A stretch of DNA of 35,347 bases from Gemmataceae bacterium. GTDB taxonomy: Bacteria > Planctomycetota > Planctomycetia > Gemmatales > Gemmataceae. A model generated the notes under the pieces. That model was not told the DNA's origin. It saw nothing but the letters and a program-made list of their open reading frames with translations, and made no database searches. The position numbers and the translations under genes were made by a program. Positions within the stretch are counted from its first letter, which is position 1; the number at the start of each line of letters is the position of its first letter. The DNA lies in contig SIAJ01000060.1 in assembly GCA_009691845.1 (NCBI GenBank), positions 1-35,347 on the forward strand, written 5' to 3'. This document shows positions 16,951 through 25,355 of the stretch, one piece after another.

Positions 16951-17946
16951 TTAGTTGACAACATTCAGCAACGGTCGTCCCAGCAATGCATTTTGAACGG
17001 CCTTGGCACCCTTCATGCGCATGTCGAGCAGCCCTTCTTCGGAATAGAAAGCCGAGTGAGGATTGACGATGACCCGATGGTAGGCGAGGTGCTTCGGATC
17101 ACGCCAGGCTCGGAGCAAGGGGTCGCTTTCCGGAGGTGGCTCGGTGGCCAGCACGTCGATGCCGGCACCTGCCAACTGACCGGAAGCGATGGCGGCTGGG
17201 ATGGCACTCGTATCGACCACGGCACCACGAGCCGTGTTCACCAGGTACGAACCTCGGGGCATCCTGGCGATCGTCTCGGCATTGATCATGCCGCGACTTT
17301 CGGCGGTCAGCGGGCAGTGCATGCTGACCACATGCGATTGCCGGAGCAAGTCGTCGAATGTGTCCACGCGGCGAATGCCAAGTGCCTTGTCGTAGCCATC
17401 GGGTTTCAGTGGATCATAAAAGATGACATCCATTCCCAGCGATTTCGCCCGCAGTGCTGCTGCGGAACCGATGCGACCTAGACCGACGATACCGAACACC
17501 CGGCCACGCAAACGAAGCACGGGTGCGGCCGTGCGGAAGGTCCAGCCTTCGCCGCCAGCTCGATAAACCGAGTTCAAGTGGTGGATGCCGCGAGTCAGAG
17601 TGAGCATTAAGCCGATCGCACTATCGGCAACCTCTTCGGTCCCGTAATCGGGAACATTGGCGACCGGAATGCCCTTTGTGCGGGCAAACAGTCGATCGAC
17701 ATTGTCGTAGCCGACACCGCAGCGAACGATGAGCTTGCAGTTCTTGAGACGCTCAATGGTTGTGCGGGTGATCTCGATGTTGTGATAGATCATGAGCGCG
17801 TCGGCCGATTCGACCTTGCCCTCGAGGTCTTGCTCGGAGTAGGCATCGAGAGCAACAATCTCCGCAAACTCGCCAAGCAGTTGTCGCTCGGGTGTGGGTT
17901 CGCCGGTGATGAAGTCGGTAATAACAACTTGAAAACGCTTATTCAT
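16951..17946 (-). CDS. D-isomer-specific 2-hydroxyacid dehydrogenase (CtBP-like)
   Basis: The protein has 331 residues. The N-terminal substrate-binding part has LIVRCGVGYDNVD, and the NAD domain has GIVGLGRIGSAAALRAKSLG (Rossmann GxGxxG). The catalytic residues appear in order: Arg in NTARGAVVD, Glu in GIDVLATEPP, and His in VNPHSAFYSEE. The C-terminal half, with the insertion of SYLVNTARG and the segment AKAVQNALLGRPLLNVVN, resembles the C-terminal-binding-protein group and phosphoglycerate dehydrogenase relatives. It reduces a 2-keto acid with NADH, or the reverse; the substrate cannot be told from sequence. It is probably cotranscribed with the thioredoxin gene downstream, 12 bases away. 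Confidence 0.92.
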   Translation of the reverse strand: MNKRFQVVITDFITGEPTPERQLLGEFAEIVALDAYSEQDLEGKVESADALMIYHNIEITRTTIERLKNCKLIVRCGVGYDNVDRLFARTKGIPVANVPDYGTEEVADSAIGLMLTLTRGIHHLNSVYRAGGEGWTFRTAAPVLRLRGRVFGIVGLGRIGSAAALRAKSLGMDVIFYDPLKPDGYDKALGIRRVDTFDDLLRQSHVVSMHCPLTAESRGMINAETIARMPRGSYLVNTARGAVVDTSAIPAAIASGQLAGAGIDVLATEPPPESDPLLRAWRDPKHLAYHRVIVNPHSAFYSEEGLLDMRMKGAKAVQNALLGRPLLNVVN

Positions 17947-18004
17947 CCTGTTTTCTTACGGACGGAGGCGAGATTCGCCACGTTAGTCGGGTTTGGGACC
18001 TGCG

Positions 18005-18041
18005 CTGAGTTAGCCCCCCAGCTTGCCAGGGGTGAACTCAG
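18005..18041. repeat. Palindromic repeat (CTGAGTT...AACTCAG) after the rluA-like gene
   Basis: Outer arms CTGAGTT (18005-18011) and AACTCAG (18035-18041) pair, and inner CCCC/GGGG pairing extends the stem with two mismatches. It lies three bases past the TAG of the minus-strand pseudouridine synthase gene and may act as its terminator or belong to a dispersed family. Confidence 0.55.
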
Positions 18042-18044
18042 ACA

Positions 18045-19025
18045 CTACACGGGTTTGTGCTTCAGCGAATCAAGGAGTTGTTGAAAATCTTCCGGGAGAA
18101 CCGCATCCCACGACAAGCGATCGCCTGACTTCGGGTGAGTGATTGTCAAGCGGGTCGCATGCAGCATCGGGCGTTTGGCACCGCTGCCGTCCGCGAGCGG
18201 TGCGGCATGGATGGCCCGATCGTAGACGCGTTCGCCGCACAAGGGCCAACCTGCTTCGCCGAGATGAATGCGAACCTGATGTGTTCGACCGGTTTCCAGG
18301 CGACACTCGACGAGCGTGAACCTACCAAGTGCTTCGATCACTTTGATGTGCGTGGCTGCGTTTTGACCCTCTCCTTCGCCTGTCCCGCGGCGACCATCAC
18401 CACGATCTCTCACGAGATTGGTTTCGATCTTTCGAGTGGTAGGACGCCCACGCACGAGAGCCAAATAGCGGCGTTCCACGGTGTGCTCGCGGAACTGCAC
18501 GTCGAGGTGCTTCTGGGCCGTTGGCGTCCGTGCGAAGACAACCAGGCCCGAAGTATCGCGGTCGATGCGATGGACCGCCTGGAGTGCCTTTCCCGGCCGG
18601 CCGACCATGACCGGCAACAGTTCGGCCAGGGTTACGGGTAGGTACTTCTTCTTGCCTTCGCCGAACTCGGCCGCCTCGTCCTCGTGCCTCATCGTCGTCA
18701 GACCGGCTGGCTTGTTGACGACGACGATCCCATCGTCCGAATACACGATCAAGGGCATCGGGCCATCGTAAGTCGGAGCATCCGGCAATTTTGCCCGTTT
18801 CGGCTTCGCGGCTGGCTGTTGCGAAACCTGAGCTATTACCTCGACGCGTTTGCCGAGTTTCAGGCGATGGGCCGGGTCCGTCGTTTTCTGCCCGGCCACT
18901 CGGACCTGACCGGTTTCAACGAGCCGTTTCGCTTTCGACCAGGGAAGGTTGAGACGCACGCGCAGGAAAGCCGCCACGGTCTGGTCCGCGTCGCGATTGC
19001 CAACTACAAAGGTTTGCGAAGTCAT
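18045..19025 (-). CDS. RluA-family pseudouridine synthase
   Basis: The protein has 326 residues. An S4 RNA-binding domain covers about 14-65 (LNLPWSKAKRLVETGQVRVA). The catalytic domain has VVNKPAGLTTMRHE, then the family motif HRIDRDTSGLVVFAR with the catalytic Asp at about 155, and later CRLETGRTHQVRIHLGEAGW and MLHATRLTITHPKSG. The enzyme isomerises uridines to pseudouridine in rRNA or tRNA; whether it is RluC-, RluD- or other-like cannot be settled here. A charged insert rich in Gly, Arg and Glu (DRGDGRRGTGEGEGQ) lies between the catalytic motif and the TGRTHQ motif. The gene begins 20 bases after the small lipoprotein gene, so it is likely in the same transcript as the DUF1559 gene. Confidence 0.95.
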   Translation of the reverse strand: MTSQTFVVGNRDADQTVAAFLRVRLNLPWSKAKRLVETGQVRVAGQKTTDPAHRLKLGKRVEVIAQVSQQPAAKPKRAKLPDAPTYDGPMPLIVYSDDGIVVVNKPAGLTTMRHEDEAAEFGEGKKKYLPVTLAELLPVMVGRPGKALQAVHRIDRDTSGLVVFARTPTAQKHLDVQFREHTVERRYLALVRGRPTTRKIETNLVRDRGDGRRGTGEGEGQNAATHIKVIEALGRFTLVECRLETGRTHQVRIHLGEAGWPLCGERVYDRAIHAAPLADGSGAKRPMLHATRLTITHPKSGDRLSWDAVLPEDFQQLLDSLKHKPV

Positions 19026-19045
19026 GGGTGCAGGGAATGCCGTTT

Positions 19046-19216
19046 CTATGGACGTGACGCCGAGGAAGGATATCCCTTCCCCTTCATGCCGCCAGGGGGC
19101 GGTGGCGGATTGTCCTTGTCGGGAAGGTTGGGGGTAGTCTTGTCGGGCGTGTCACACCCGAGTGCTCCGAGGAGTACACACAGCAGGAGGACAGGACCTA
19201 TGAAACGATAGTACAT
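19046..19216 (-). CDS. Small lipoprotein after the DUF1559 gene
   Basis: The predicted protein has 56 residues and begins at the ATG MYYRFIGPVLLLCVLLGALG, followed directly by Cys of the lipobox LGALGC. After the cysteine comes a short, Pro-, Asp- and Lys-rich tail (DTPDKTTPNLPDKDNPPPPP). It lies 22 bases downstream of the DUF1559 gene on the same strand, an arrangement I know from many planctomycete DUF1559 loci, where a small lipoprotein follows. It is expected to be anchored in a membrane. The function is unknown. It ends in TAG. Confidence 0.72.
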   Translation of the reverse strand: MYYRFIGPVLLLCVLLGALGCDTPDKTTPNLPDKDNPPPPPGGMKGKGYPSSASRP

Positions 19217-19238
19217 CGGGTTACCTTCAAGCGGAGTC

Positions 19239-20087
19239 TCAGTTTCTGGCATCGACCACCAAGCCATCGTTGTAGGTCCAGAGGCGACGCAATGTTTCTG
19301 CATCCAGGCCGATGTTGAGATTCCGAACCGAGCCATCGGCGTTTGCACAAGGCATAACGGTGGCGTGCGGAGTACTCATGTAGTACTGCATCAGTTCAGG
19401 CGAGTAATTGTCGGGGACAATGTATTGGGGGTCACGCTTGTGCTCCCAGTGGTCCCCAACCGTTCCACCGCCATCCCAGCAAGCCCAGTTGAAATCGGTT
19501 CGGACCTGGCCATATGCCGCTGGGCTCCCGCCGCTGTAATATTTCGGTGCGACTCCCTTGTGGCCGAAAAGCAAAGTGTTGGCAGTTCCGTCCGCGACAG
19601 ACGCGATGGTCGCAATGGGTGCAATTCGTCCGCTGTGAAGATACGGGCCACCAAGAATCGTGTACCAATTGGCGGGCGTTCCCCCGAAACCCCAATCGAC
19701 GTGATGTACTGCACCGTAGTCGTCAAAAGCGGTTGTTACGCCAGGGCGGCGGCTCGGGCATAGCAAGGACTTGATCGGCCGGGCTGCAGCCGGATTCTGG
19801 TTCCCCTGTTCGATATGCGGCAACAACGCCGTGAACACGGTCAAGGGTCGACCGCTTGGGTTCTGCGACCCGTAGTCGTCGTCGAGCGGAAAAACACTCA
19901 TCGTGTCATGGTAATTGTGGCACGCCAGCGCCAGTTGCTTCAGGTTGTTCGTGCATTTCATTCGATTCGCGGCTTCCCGGACTTTCTGCACGGCCGGCAA
20001 CAACAGGCCGATGAGAATGGCGATGATCGCAATCACAACGAGCAGTTCGATGAGGGTGAATGCACGAGACTTCGATCGAGGGTTCAT
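19239..20087 (-). CDS. DUF1559 pseudopilin-like protein
   Basis: The protein has 282 residues from the ATG at 20087. The class III/type IV-type leader MNPRSKSRA is followed by FTLIELLVVIAIIAILIGLL, with the Glu at +5 of the mature protein, then the DUF1559 signature VQKVREAANRMKCTNNLKQL and ALACHNYHDT. Later segments include LLPHIEQGN, IKSLLCPSR, VADGTANTLLFG and the C-terminal FANADGSV-like motif (ANADGSVRNL). The -1 residue before the Phe is Ala rather than the usual Gly. These proteins are expanded in planctomycetes and resemble type II secretion pseudopilins; the substrate is unknown. The frame is open upstream to 20210, but that extension would hide the leader. It heads a probable operon with a lipoprotein and an rluA-like gene. 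Confidence 0.93.
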   Translation of the reverse strand: MNPRSKSRAFTLIELLVVIAIIAILIGLLLPAVQKVREAANRMKCTNNLKQLALACHNYHDTMSVFPLDDDYGSQNPSGRPLTVFTALLPHIEQGNQNPAAARPIKSLLCPSRRPGVTTAFDDYGAVHHVDWGFGGTPANWYTILGGPYLHSGRIAPIATIASVADGTANTLLFGHKGVAPKYYSGGSPAAYGQVRTDFNWACWDGGGTVGDHWEHKRDPQYIVPDNYSPELMQYYMSTPHATVMPCANADGSVRNLNIGLDAETLRRLWTYNDGLVVDARN

Positions 20088-20245
20088 AAGAAAAGTGTTG
20101 CGGTAAGGAAATCGATTCGGTAGGCGACATCTCAATATAGCAGCCGGAATCGAGGCGAGCAACTTGGGGAAGGAACGCCTGGCCCGCTTTCGCTGCGAAT
20201 CCACGACCATTCACCGCTCGATCGACCTCAAAGGATCATGCTTCC

Positions 20246-21214
20246 ATGCAACTCGCAACCGTACTCACGCCACTTTCGGACGAAAATCTGCATCTGGCTG
20301 CTCAGTGTGGCGTCTCGGAGGTCGTGCACCGTTATCCGGGGCCGGACATCAACGTGCTGCGGGCGATCCAAAAACGGATCGCCTCGTTTGGAATGCGCCT
20401 GTCGGTCGTGGAAGGGTATCTGCCGATCGAGAACATTAAGCTGGGTTGCGATGACGGCCGGGAAATCGAGGCGATGAAAATGCTGATTCGGCAGATGGCC
20501 GAGCTCGACATTCGACTGCTCTGCTACAACTTTATGGCCGGGACTGACTGGCTGCGCACGCGGTTGGATGCTCCGGAACGTGGCGGTGCCAAAGTCACGG
20601 CCTTCGATTTGTCCGAGGTTGATCGAGCGGTTCTGCTCGGCTACCAACCGCCGGACTCGAAGTTCGACGAACTGGCACGAAAACTCACTCCCGAAAAACT
20701 CTGGGATCAACTTGAACGCATGTTGAACGCATTGTTGCCCATCGCGGAAGCGTGCGGCGTCACCTTGGTGATGCATCCCGATGACCCTCCTCTCCCGGAA
20801 CTTTTCGGGAAGCCGCGTATTCTGCACAATGTTGAAGGATTCGAGCAGTTGATGAGACTGGCACCAAGCCCAGCCAACGCGATTTGCTTTTGTCAGGGAT
20901 CGTTTGCCACGATGAACGTGGATATTCCCGCCACGATCCGCCGCCTGGGCCCGCACATCAAATACGTCCACTTTCGCGATGTCCGTGGAACCCCGAAATC
21001 GTTTGCGGAAACTTTTCACGACAACGGCCCAACCGACATGGCGGCCGCGATGCGAGCGTATCGCGAAATCGGATTTGCTGGTCCCATGCGGCCCGACCAT
21101 GTGCCGCAACTGGTCGGCGAGGATGATGGCGAGCCGGGCTATACCATGCTGGGTCGTCTTTTTGCGTACGGGTATATTCGTGGCTTGATGCACGCGACGC
21201 AGCCAACTCTGTGA
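20246..21214 (+). CDS. uxuA: Mannonate dehydratase-family protein
   Basis: The protein has 322 residues, with a TIM-barrel fold of the UxuA type. Conserved segments are the metal-binding HPDDPPLPELFGKPRI, CFCQGSFATM, the YVHFRDV motif, FHDNGPTDMAAAMRAYREIG and RPDHVPQ. These carry the His, Cys, His and Asp ligands used by mannonate dehydratase, which converts D-mannonate to 2-keto-3-deoxygluconate in hexuronate catabolism. E. coli UxuA is about 394 residues and this protein is shorter, so the exact sugar acid is uncertain. No other uronate gene lies nearby. It is divergent from the DUF1559 gene, with a shared 158-base upstream region. Confidence 0.8.
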   Translation: MQLATVLTPLSDENLHLAAQCGVSEVVHRYPGPDINVLRAIQKRIASFGMRLSVVEGYLPIENIKLGCDDGREIEAMKMLIRQMAELDIRLLCYNFMAGTDWLRTRLDAPERGGAKVTAFDLSEVDRAVLLGYQPPDSKFDELARKLTPEKLWDQLERMLNALLPIAEACGVTLVMHPDDPPLPELFGKPRILHNVEGFEQLMRLAPSPANAICFCQGSFATMNVDIPATIRRLGPHIKYVHFRDVRGTPKSFAETFHDNGPTDMAAAMRAYREIGFAGPMRPDHVPQLVGEDDGEPGYTMLGRLFAYGYIRGLMHATQPTL

Positions 21215-21282
21215 TGAAAACCCTTGCGAAGACGAAATGTCTTCGGTAGGTTGCTAGTGTAGAGTGTCCATTCCTCATAGTA

Positions 21283-21374
21283 GTCCGCAAACTCCGAGTG
21301 CGGACATCCAAGAATTCCGCCCTTGTATCCTTGCTCGGATCTTTCGCAATCTGTCGGACACGGAGTGTGCCGAC
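21283..21374. repeat. Two degenerate copies of the GCACAC-type palindrome
   Basis: Copy one, 21283-21305, has arms GTCCGCA and TGCGGAC. Copy two, 21353-21374, reads GTCGGACACGGAGTGTGCCG and on to ACTACTA; it lacks one C from the perfect form. Both lie upstream of the DUF1549 gene. Confidence 0.6.
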
Positions 21375-21391
21375 TACTATTTGAGTTCGCG

Positions 21392-23701
21392 ATGAACTGC
21401 CTGCCTCGCACCCTTCTCTTGGGTGCAATTTTTTCTTTACCGGCCTTCGGTCAATCTCCGCCATCAGCAGCGGATACGACGTTCTTCGAGCAAAAAATCC
21501 GTCCGTTGCTGGTCGAACATTGCTACTCTTGCCATTCCGTTAGCGGCAAAAAATTGAAGGGGGGCCTGCTGCTCGACTCACGCGAAGCCATCCTCAAGGG
21601 GGGCGACACCGGAGCGGCTGTGATTGTCGGCCAGCCGGACAAGAGCCTGCTGATGAAGGCCGTGCGATACAAGGATACCGACTTGCAGATGCCTCCCAAG
21701 GGCAGGCTCTCGGAACGCGAAGTTGCGAATCTTGAACAATGGGTCCGCAACGGCTTAGCCTTTCCTTTGGCGGCCGCCACTCAGAAAACGGCCAGGAAGA
21801 TCGATATTGAGGCGGGCCGAACGTTTTGGTCGTTTCGGCCTCTGCGTTCGGCTGAGCCGCCAAAGGTACGCACTGCCGGTTGGCCGAAGCAACGCATCGA
21901 TGCGTTCGTATTGGCGGAACTCGAAAAGCGTCAGATCAAGCCCGGCGATGCCGCGACGAAGGCGGTACTGATTCGGCGGGCCAAGTTTGACCTGCTCGGA
22001 CTGCCGCCTACACCGGAAGAAATCGACGCTTTCGTGCGCAATCCAAGCCCGACCGCATTCTCGCAACTCATTGAAGATTGGCTGGCCACCCCTCAGTATG
22101 GCGAGCGCTGGGGCCGCGCGTGGCTCGACCTCGCCCGCTATTGCGATATCAGCGAGCAATGGTCCGAACTCAAGGGGAATGCCTACCACTATCGCGACTG
22201 GGTTGTCCGTGCCGTCAACGAGGATGTACCCTATCCGCGATTCCTACGGCTCCAACTCGCTGCTGATCTGATGACCGATGCTCGGCCGGAAGACCGGGCC
22301 GCCCTCGGCTTCATCGGCCTCAGCCCGACCTACTGGAAGGAGCTTCAACTTCCACCCGAGATCATCAAGACCATCGTCTCGGACGAATACGAAGAACGAA
22401 TTCACACGCTTTCGAGTGCATTCCTGGGCATCAACGTGGCCTGTGCCCGCTGCCACGATCACAAATTCGACCCGTTCACGGCCGAGGACTACTACGCTCT
22501 CGCTGGCGTATTCGCTAGCACGAAACTCGCCGATCAGGCCTTGGCGGTTGGCCTCGAAGGCGAAAAAATCGTCCAGGCACGAGAGCAGGTTGTGAAGCTG
22601 GAGGCCGAGATCAAGAAGCTCGGCGCCAAGAAAGCCGAGAACAACGCACCCAAGATCGACGAGATGCAAAAACAGATCGTCAAGCTGAAATCGACGTCTG
22701 GGTTCGACTCGCCGCTCGCTCCAGGGGTTCGTGATGCCAGCCTGCACGTCATGGGTGCCAAGGGGACTCATGGCAGTCTGGTCACGTACCAGGAGAATGC
22801 CCAGGACATTCCACTCGAGATTCGTGGCAACCCGAACAAGCCGGGGACGGTTGTGCCCCGTCGCTTTATTTCCGTTCTTTCCAATGGCAAAGCGAAACAG
22901 TTTACTCGCGGCAGCGGCCGACTCGAACTGGCCGATGCGATCGTCAGCGATGCGGCCCCGCTCGTGGCTCGTGTATTCGTCAACCGCGTGTGGAAGCAGC
23001 ATTTCGGCATTGGTATCGTGGAGACGCCGAGCGATTTCGGCATGCAGGGGGAACGCCCCTCTCATCCGGAACTGCTTGACGATTTGGCCTCGCGATTCAT
23101 CGCCAACGGCTGGTCGCTGAAGTGGCTGCACCGTGAAATCATGCTGTCAGCGACTTATCAACAGGTAAGCGGGACTCCAACCAGTGCGGATGCCAACAAT
23201 CGGTATTACTCAAAGTTCCCGCGACGTCGGCTGGATGTAGAGGCCTGGCGAGACGCTTTGATGTTCGTGACCGGCAGCCTCGACCTCAAGATCGGCGGGC
23301 CACCCGCTGAGTTGAACCTGGCGACCAATCATCGCCGAACTCTTTACGGGACCGTCAAACGCCGCGAACTGACGGACCTACTTCGTCTCCACGATTTTCC
23401 CGATCCGGTCACGCACAGTCCGAATCGGATTCCCACGATCACGCCGCTGCAGCAGTTGTTCACGCTCAACAGCCCGCTCATGGAACAACAGGCGACGGCA
23501 CTGGTGAATCGCCTGCAAAAAGACGTTGGCGTTGATTCGAGCAAGAGAATCGAGCGAGCGTACCGATTGTTGTTTGGTCGATCGCCGACGGCCGATCAAC
23601 TGAAACTGGGCCTGGCATTCGTCCAAGCGAACGACACCCCAGTCTGGCAGCAGTATGCCCAGGTACTTTTGGGAAGCAACGAGTTTCAGTTCCTTGATTG
23701 A
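21392..23701 (+). CDS. PSCyt1-DUF1549-DUF1553 cytochrome c-type protein
   Basis: The protein has 769 residues from the ATG at 21392. A signal peptide (about 1-20) is followed by a planctomycete cytochrome C domain (PSCyt1) with heme motif CYSCH (C44, C47, H48) and LQMPPKGRLSEREVANLEQW. DUF1549 follows at about 165-375 (FDLLGLPPTPEEIDAF, YGERWGRAWLDLARY) and contains a second CxxCH, CARCHDHKFDPF (C351, C354, H355). A coiled-coil insert (about 390-440) precedes DUF1553 (SDFGMQGERPSHPELLDDLA, LSATYQQVSG and the C-terminal TPLQQLFTLNSPLMEQQA). The frame also opens at 21323, but that stretch is repeat sequence. It sits 105 bases before a DUF1501 gene, its usual partner. It is thought to be exported; the redox substrate is unknown. 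Confidence 0.95.
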   Translation: MNCLPRTLLLGAIFSLPAFGQSPPSAADTTFFEQKIRPLLVEHCYSCHSVSGKKLKGGLLLDSREAILKGGDTGAAVIVGQPDKSLLMKAVRYKDTDLQMPPKGRLSEREVANLEQWVRNGLAFPLAAATQKTARKIDIEAGRTFWSFRPLRSAEPPKVRTAGWPKQRIDAFVLAELEKRQIKPGDAATKAVLIRRAKFDLLGLPPTPEEIDAFVRNPSPTAFSQLIEDWLATPQYGERWGRAWLDLARYCDISEQWSELKGNAYHYRDWVVRAVNEDVPYPRFLRLQLAADLMTDARPEDRAALGFIGLSPTYWKELQLPPEIIKTIVSDEYEERIHTLSSAFLGINVACARCHDHKFDPFTAEDYYALAGVFASTKLADQALAVGLEGEKIVQAREQVVKLEAEIKKLGAKKAENNAPKIDEMQKQIVKLKSTSGFDSPLAPGVRDASLHVMGAKGTHGSLVTYQENAQDIPLEIRGNPNKPGTVVPRRFISVLSNGKAKQFTRGSGRLELADAIVSDAAPLVARVFVNRVWKQHFGIGIVETPSDFGMQGERPSHPELLDDLASRFIANGWSLKWLHREIMLSATYQQVSGTPTSADANNRYYSKFPRRRLDVEAWRDALMFVTGSLDLKIGGPPAELNLATNHRRTLYGTVKRRELTDLLRLHDFPDPVTHSPNRIPTITPLQQLFTLNSPLMEQQATALVNRLQKDVGVDSSKRIERAYRLLFGRSPTADQLKLGLAFVQANDTPVWQQYAQVLLGSNEFQFLD

Positions 23702-23706
23702 TAGTA

Positions 23707-23752
23707 GTCGGCACACTCCGTGTGCCGACCTCCCGCACACAGAGTGTGCGGG
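23707..23752. repeat. Tandem palindromes between the DUF1549 and DUF1501 genes
   Basis: The first, 23707-23729, has perfect 10-base arms GTCGGCACAC/GTGTGCCGAC around TCC. The second, 23732-23752, has 9-base arms CCCGCACAC/GTGTGCGGG around AGA, followed by CTACTG. They start five bases after the TGA of the DUF1549 gene. They could stabilise or attenuate the transcript. Confidence 0.75.
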
Positions 23753-23806
23753 CTACTGTGGGCGACCGCTCGGTTCGAAGTTGACGCCGCAAAAGGGTAG
23801 CCAAAG

Positions 23807-25168
23807 ATGACGCAGTCATTCATCAGTCGTCGCCAGATGGTCCAAACAATGGGGGGCGGGCTTGGTCTGCTCGCTCTGGCGGACATCTTGAACGCTGCGC
23901 CGGCGACCTCGCGCGTGCCGCACTTTGCACCGAAAGCCAAGCGGGTCATTCATCTGTTCATGAATGGTGGACCATTCCAGTGCGACCTCTTCGATCCGAA
24001 ACCCGAGCTGAATCGCCAGGCTGGAAAGAAGCCGCCGGGTGCCGACCTACGTACGGAACGTCCGACCGGGGCCCTGATGGCTGTGCCGTTCAAGTTCGCC
24101 AATCATGGAAAGAGCGGCGTCCCGGTCAGCGAACTTCTGCCGCAGACCGCCCGCTGCGTGGACGACATTTGCGTGCTGCGTTCCTTGTACACGGACAACC
24201 CCAATCACGGGCCGGCCCTGTTCATGATGAACAACGGCAGCCTGACACCGAATCGCCCGACGCTCGGTTCCTGGCTCTCGTACGGTCTTGGGTCGGAGAA
24301 CGCGAATCTGCCAAGTTTCGTAGTATTTTGTCCCGGCCGTCCGGTGCGATTCGCGGAATTGTGGTCGAGCGGGTTTCTTCCAGGTGAACATCAAGGAACC
24401 TACATCAACCACACGAATCTCGATCCGAAGAAAATGATTCCCTTCCTGAGCAACGCTCGCGTCGGCCCTGAAGCCCAACGGCGGCAACTCGAACTGATGC
24501 GACAACTGAACGAGCAGCACCAGGCCGAGCGTGTCGGTGACCCCAACCTGGAAGCACGCATCCGCTCGATGGAAACTGCTTACCGGATGCAAATCGAGGC
24601 TTCCGATGCCTTCGATATTCGACGTGAGCCAACCAAGGTTCGCGATCGCTATGGACGCGGGCACTTCGCAAATGGCTGTCTACTCGCCCGCCGCTTGGCC
24701 GAGCGGGGCGTGCGTTTCACGCAAGTTTATTATGGCGACGGCCAACCGTGGGACACGCACTCGAACCACACGGCCGTAACGCGAAATCTTTGCAAGGACA
24801 TCGATCAACCGATCGCGGCTTTGCTCACAGACCTCAAGCAACGTGGCCTCCTCGATGACACTCTCGTGGTTTGGGGCGGAGAGTTTGGCCGGACGCCGAC
24901 GACTGAGAACGCCGACGGCCGCGACCACAATCCCTGGGGATTCACGATGTGGATGGCCGGGGGCGGGGTTCGGGGCGGAATGACCTATGGCGAAACCGAC
25001 GAGTTCGGCTTTCGTTCCGTCGAGAACAAAGTCCACATCCACGACTTGCACGCAACGATCCTGCATCTCATGGGCTTCGATCACGAGAAGCTGACATATC
25101 GTCATGCCGGTCGCGATTATCGTTTGACCGATGTGTCCGGCGAAGTGGTGACGAAGATCATTCGGTAG
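23807..25168 (+). CDS. DUF1501 protein (sulfatase-like fold), copy C, paired with DUF1549
   Basis: The protein has 453 residues. The N-terminus has a twin-arginine-type signal (SRRQMVQTMGGGLGLLALAD). Motifs are IHLFMNGGPFQCDLFDPKPE, NNGSLTPNRPTLGSWLSYGL, LARRLAERGVRFTQVYYG, the GLLDDTLVVWGGEFGRTPTT stretch and GRDHNPWGFTMWMAGGG. It belongs to a different subgroup from the two minus-strand copies: it has the MNGGPFQCDLFD form and a longer central region. It follows the PSCyt1/DUF1549/DUF1553 gene, and such pairs are among the most common gene pairs in planctomycetes. It ends in TAG. Confidence 0.95.
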   Translation: MTQSFISRRQMVQTMGGGLGLLALADILNAAPATSRVPHFAPKAKRVIHLFMNGGPFQCDLFDPKPELNRQAGKKPPGADLRTERPTGALMAVPFKFANHGKSGVPVSELLPQTARCVDDICVLRSLYTDNPNHGPALFMMNNGSLTPNRPTLGSWLSYGLGSENANLPSFVVFCPGRPVRFAELWSSGFLPGEHQGTYINHTNLDPKKMIPFLSNARVGPEAQRRQLELMRQLNEQHQAERVGDPNLEARIRSMETAYRMQIEASDAFDIRREPTKVRDRYGRGHFANGCLLARRLAERGVRFTQVYYGDGQPWDTHSNHTAVTRNLCKDIDQPIAALLTDLKQRGLLDDTLVVWGGEFGRTPTTENADGRDHNPWGFTMWMAGGGVRGGMTYGETDEFGFRSVENKVHIHDLHATILHLMGFDHEKLTYRHAGRDYRLTDVSGEVVTKIIR

Positions 25169-25355
25169 TCGCAGTGAGCCTCCGGCATAAGCCCTCACGG
25201 CGTGCCCCTTGCCGTAGGTTCAACGACAGAGATTGGACTGAGGCAAAACACATTTTGGCCGATCGCTTTTCAATCGTCATTCGTGGCATTGGTTGGCCCG
25301 TTCACTAGGCTGATTCGAGCCCACTTCAATCGTTGGCCGCCAAGAGGATCCCGAC

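Noticed and set aside
20228..21193. Minus-strand open frame of 321 codons
   Set aside because: It is the antisense of the mannonate dehydratase-family gene, whose metal-site motifs are clear.
21323..21391. Upstream start for the DUF1549 gene
   Set aside because: The extra 23 codons are repeat palindrome sequence and would bury the signal peptide.
22244..23131. Minus-strand open frame of 295 codons
   Set aside because: It is antisense to the DUF1549/DUF1553 gene and has no recognisable motif.
23707..23752. CRISPR-like tandem repeats
   Set aside because: Only two unlike palindromes, two bases apart, with no spacers.
10908..25168. Genome-wide reassignment of TAG
   Set aside because: DUF1501 genes at 7306 and 23807, the rluA-like gene at 18045 and the lipoprotein at 19046 all end at TAG where their families end, so TAG is a real stop here.
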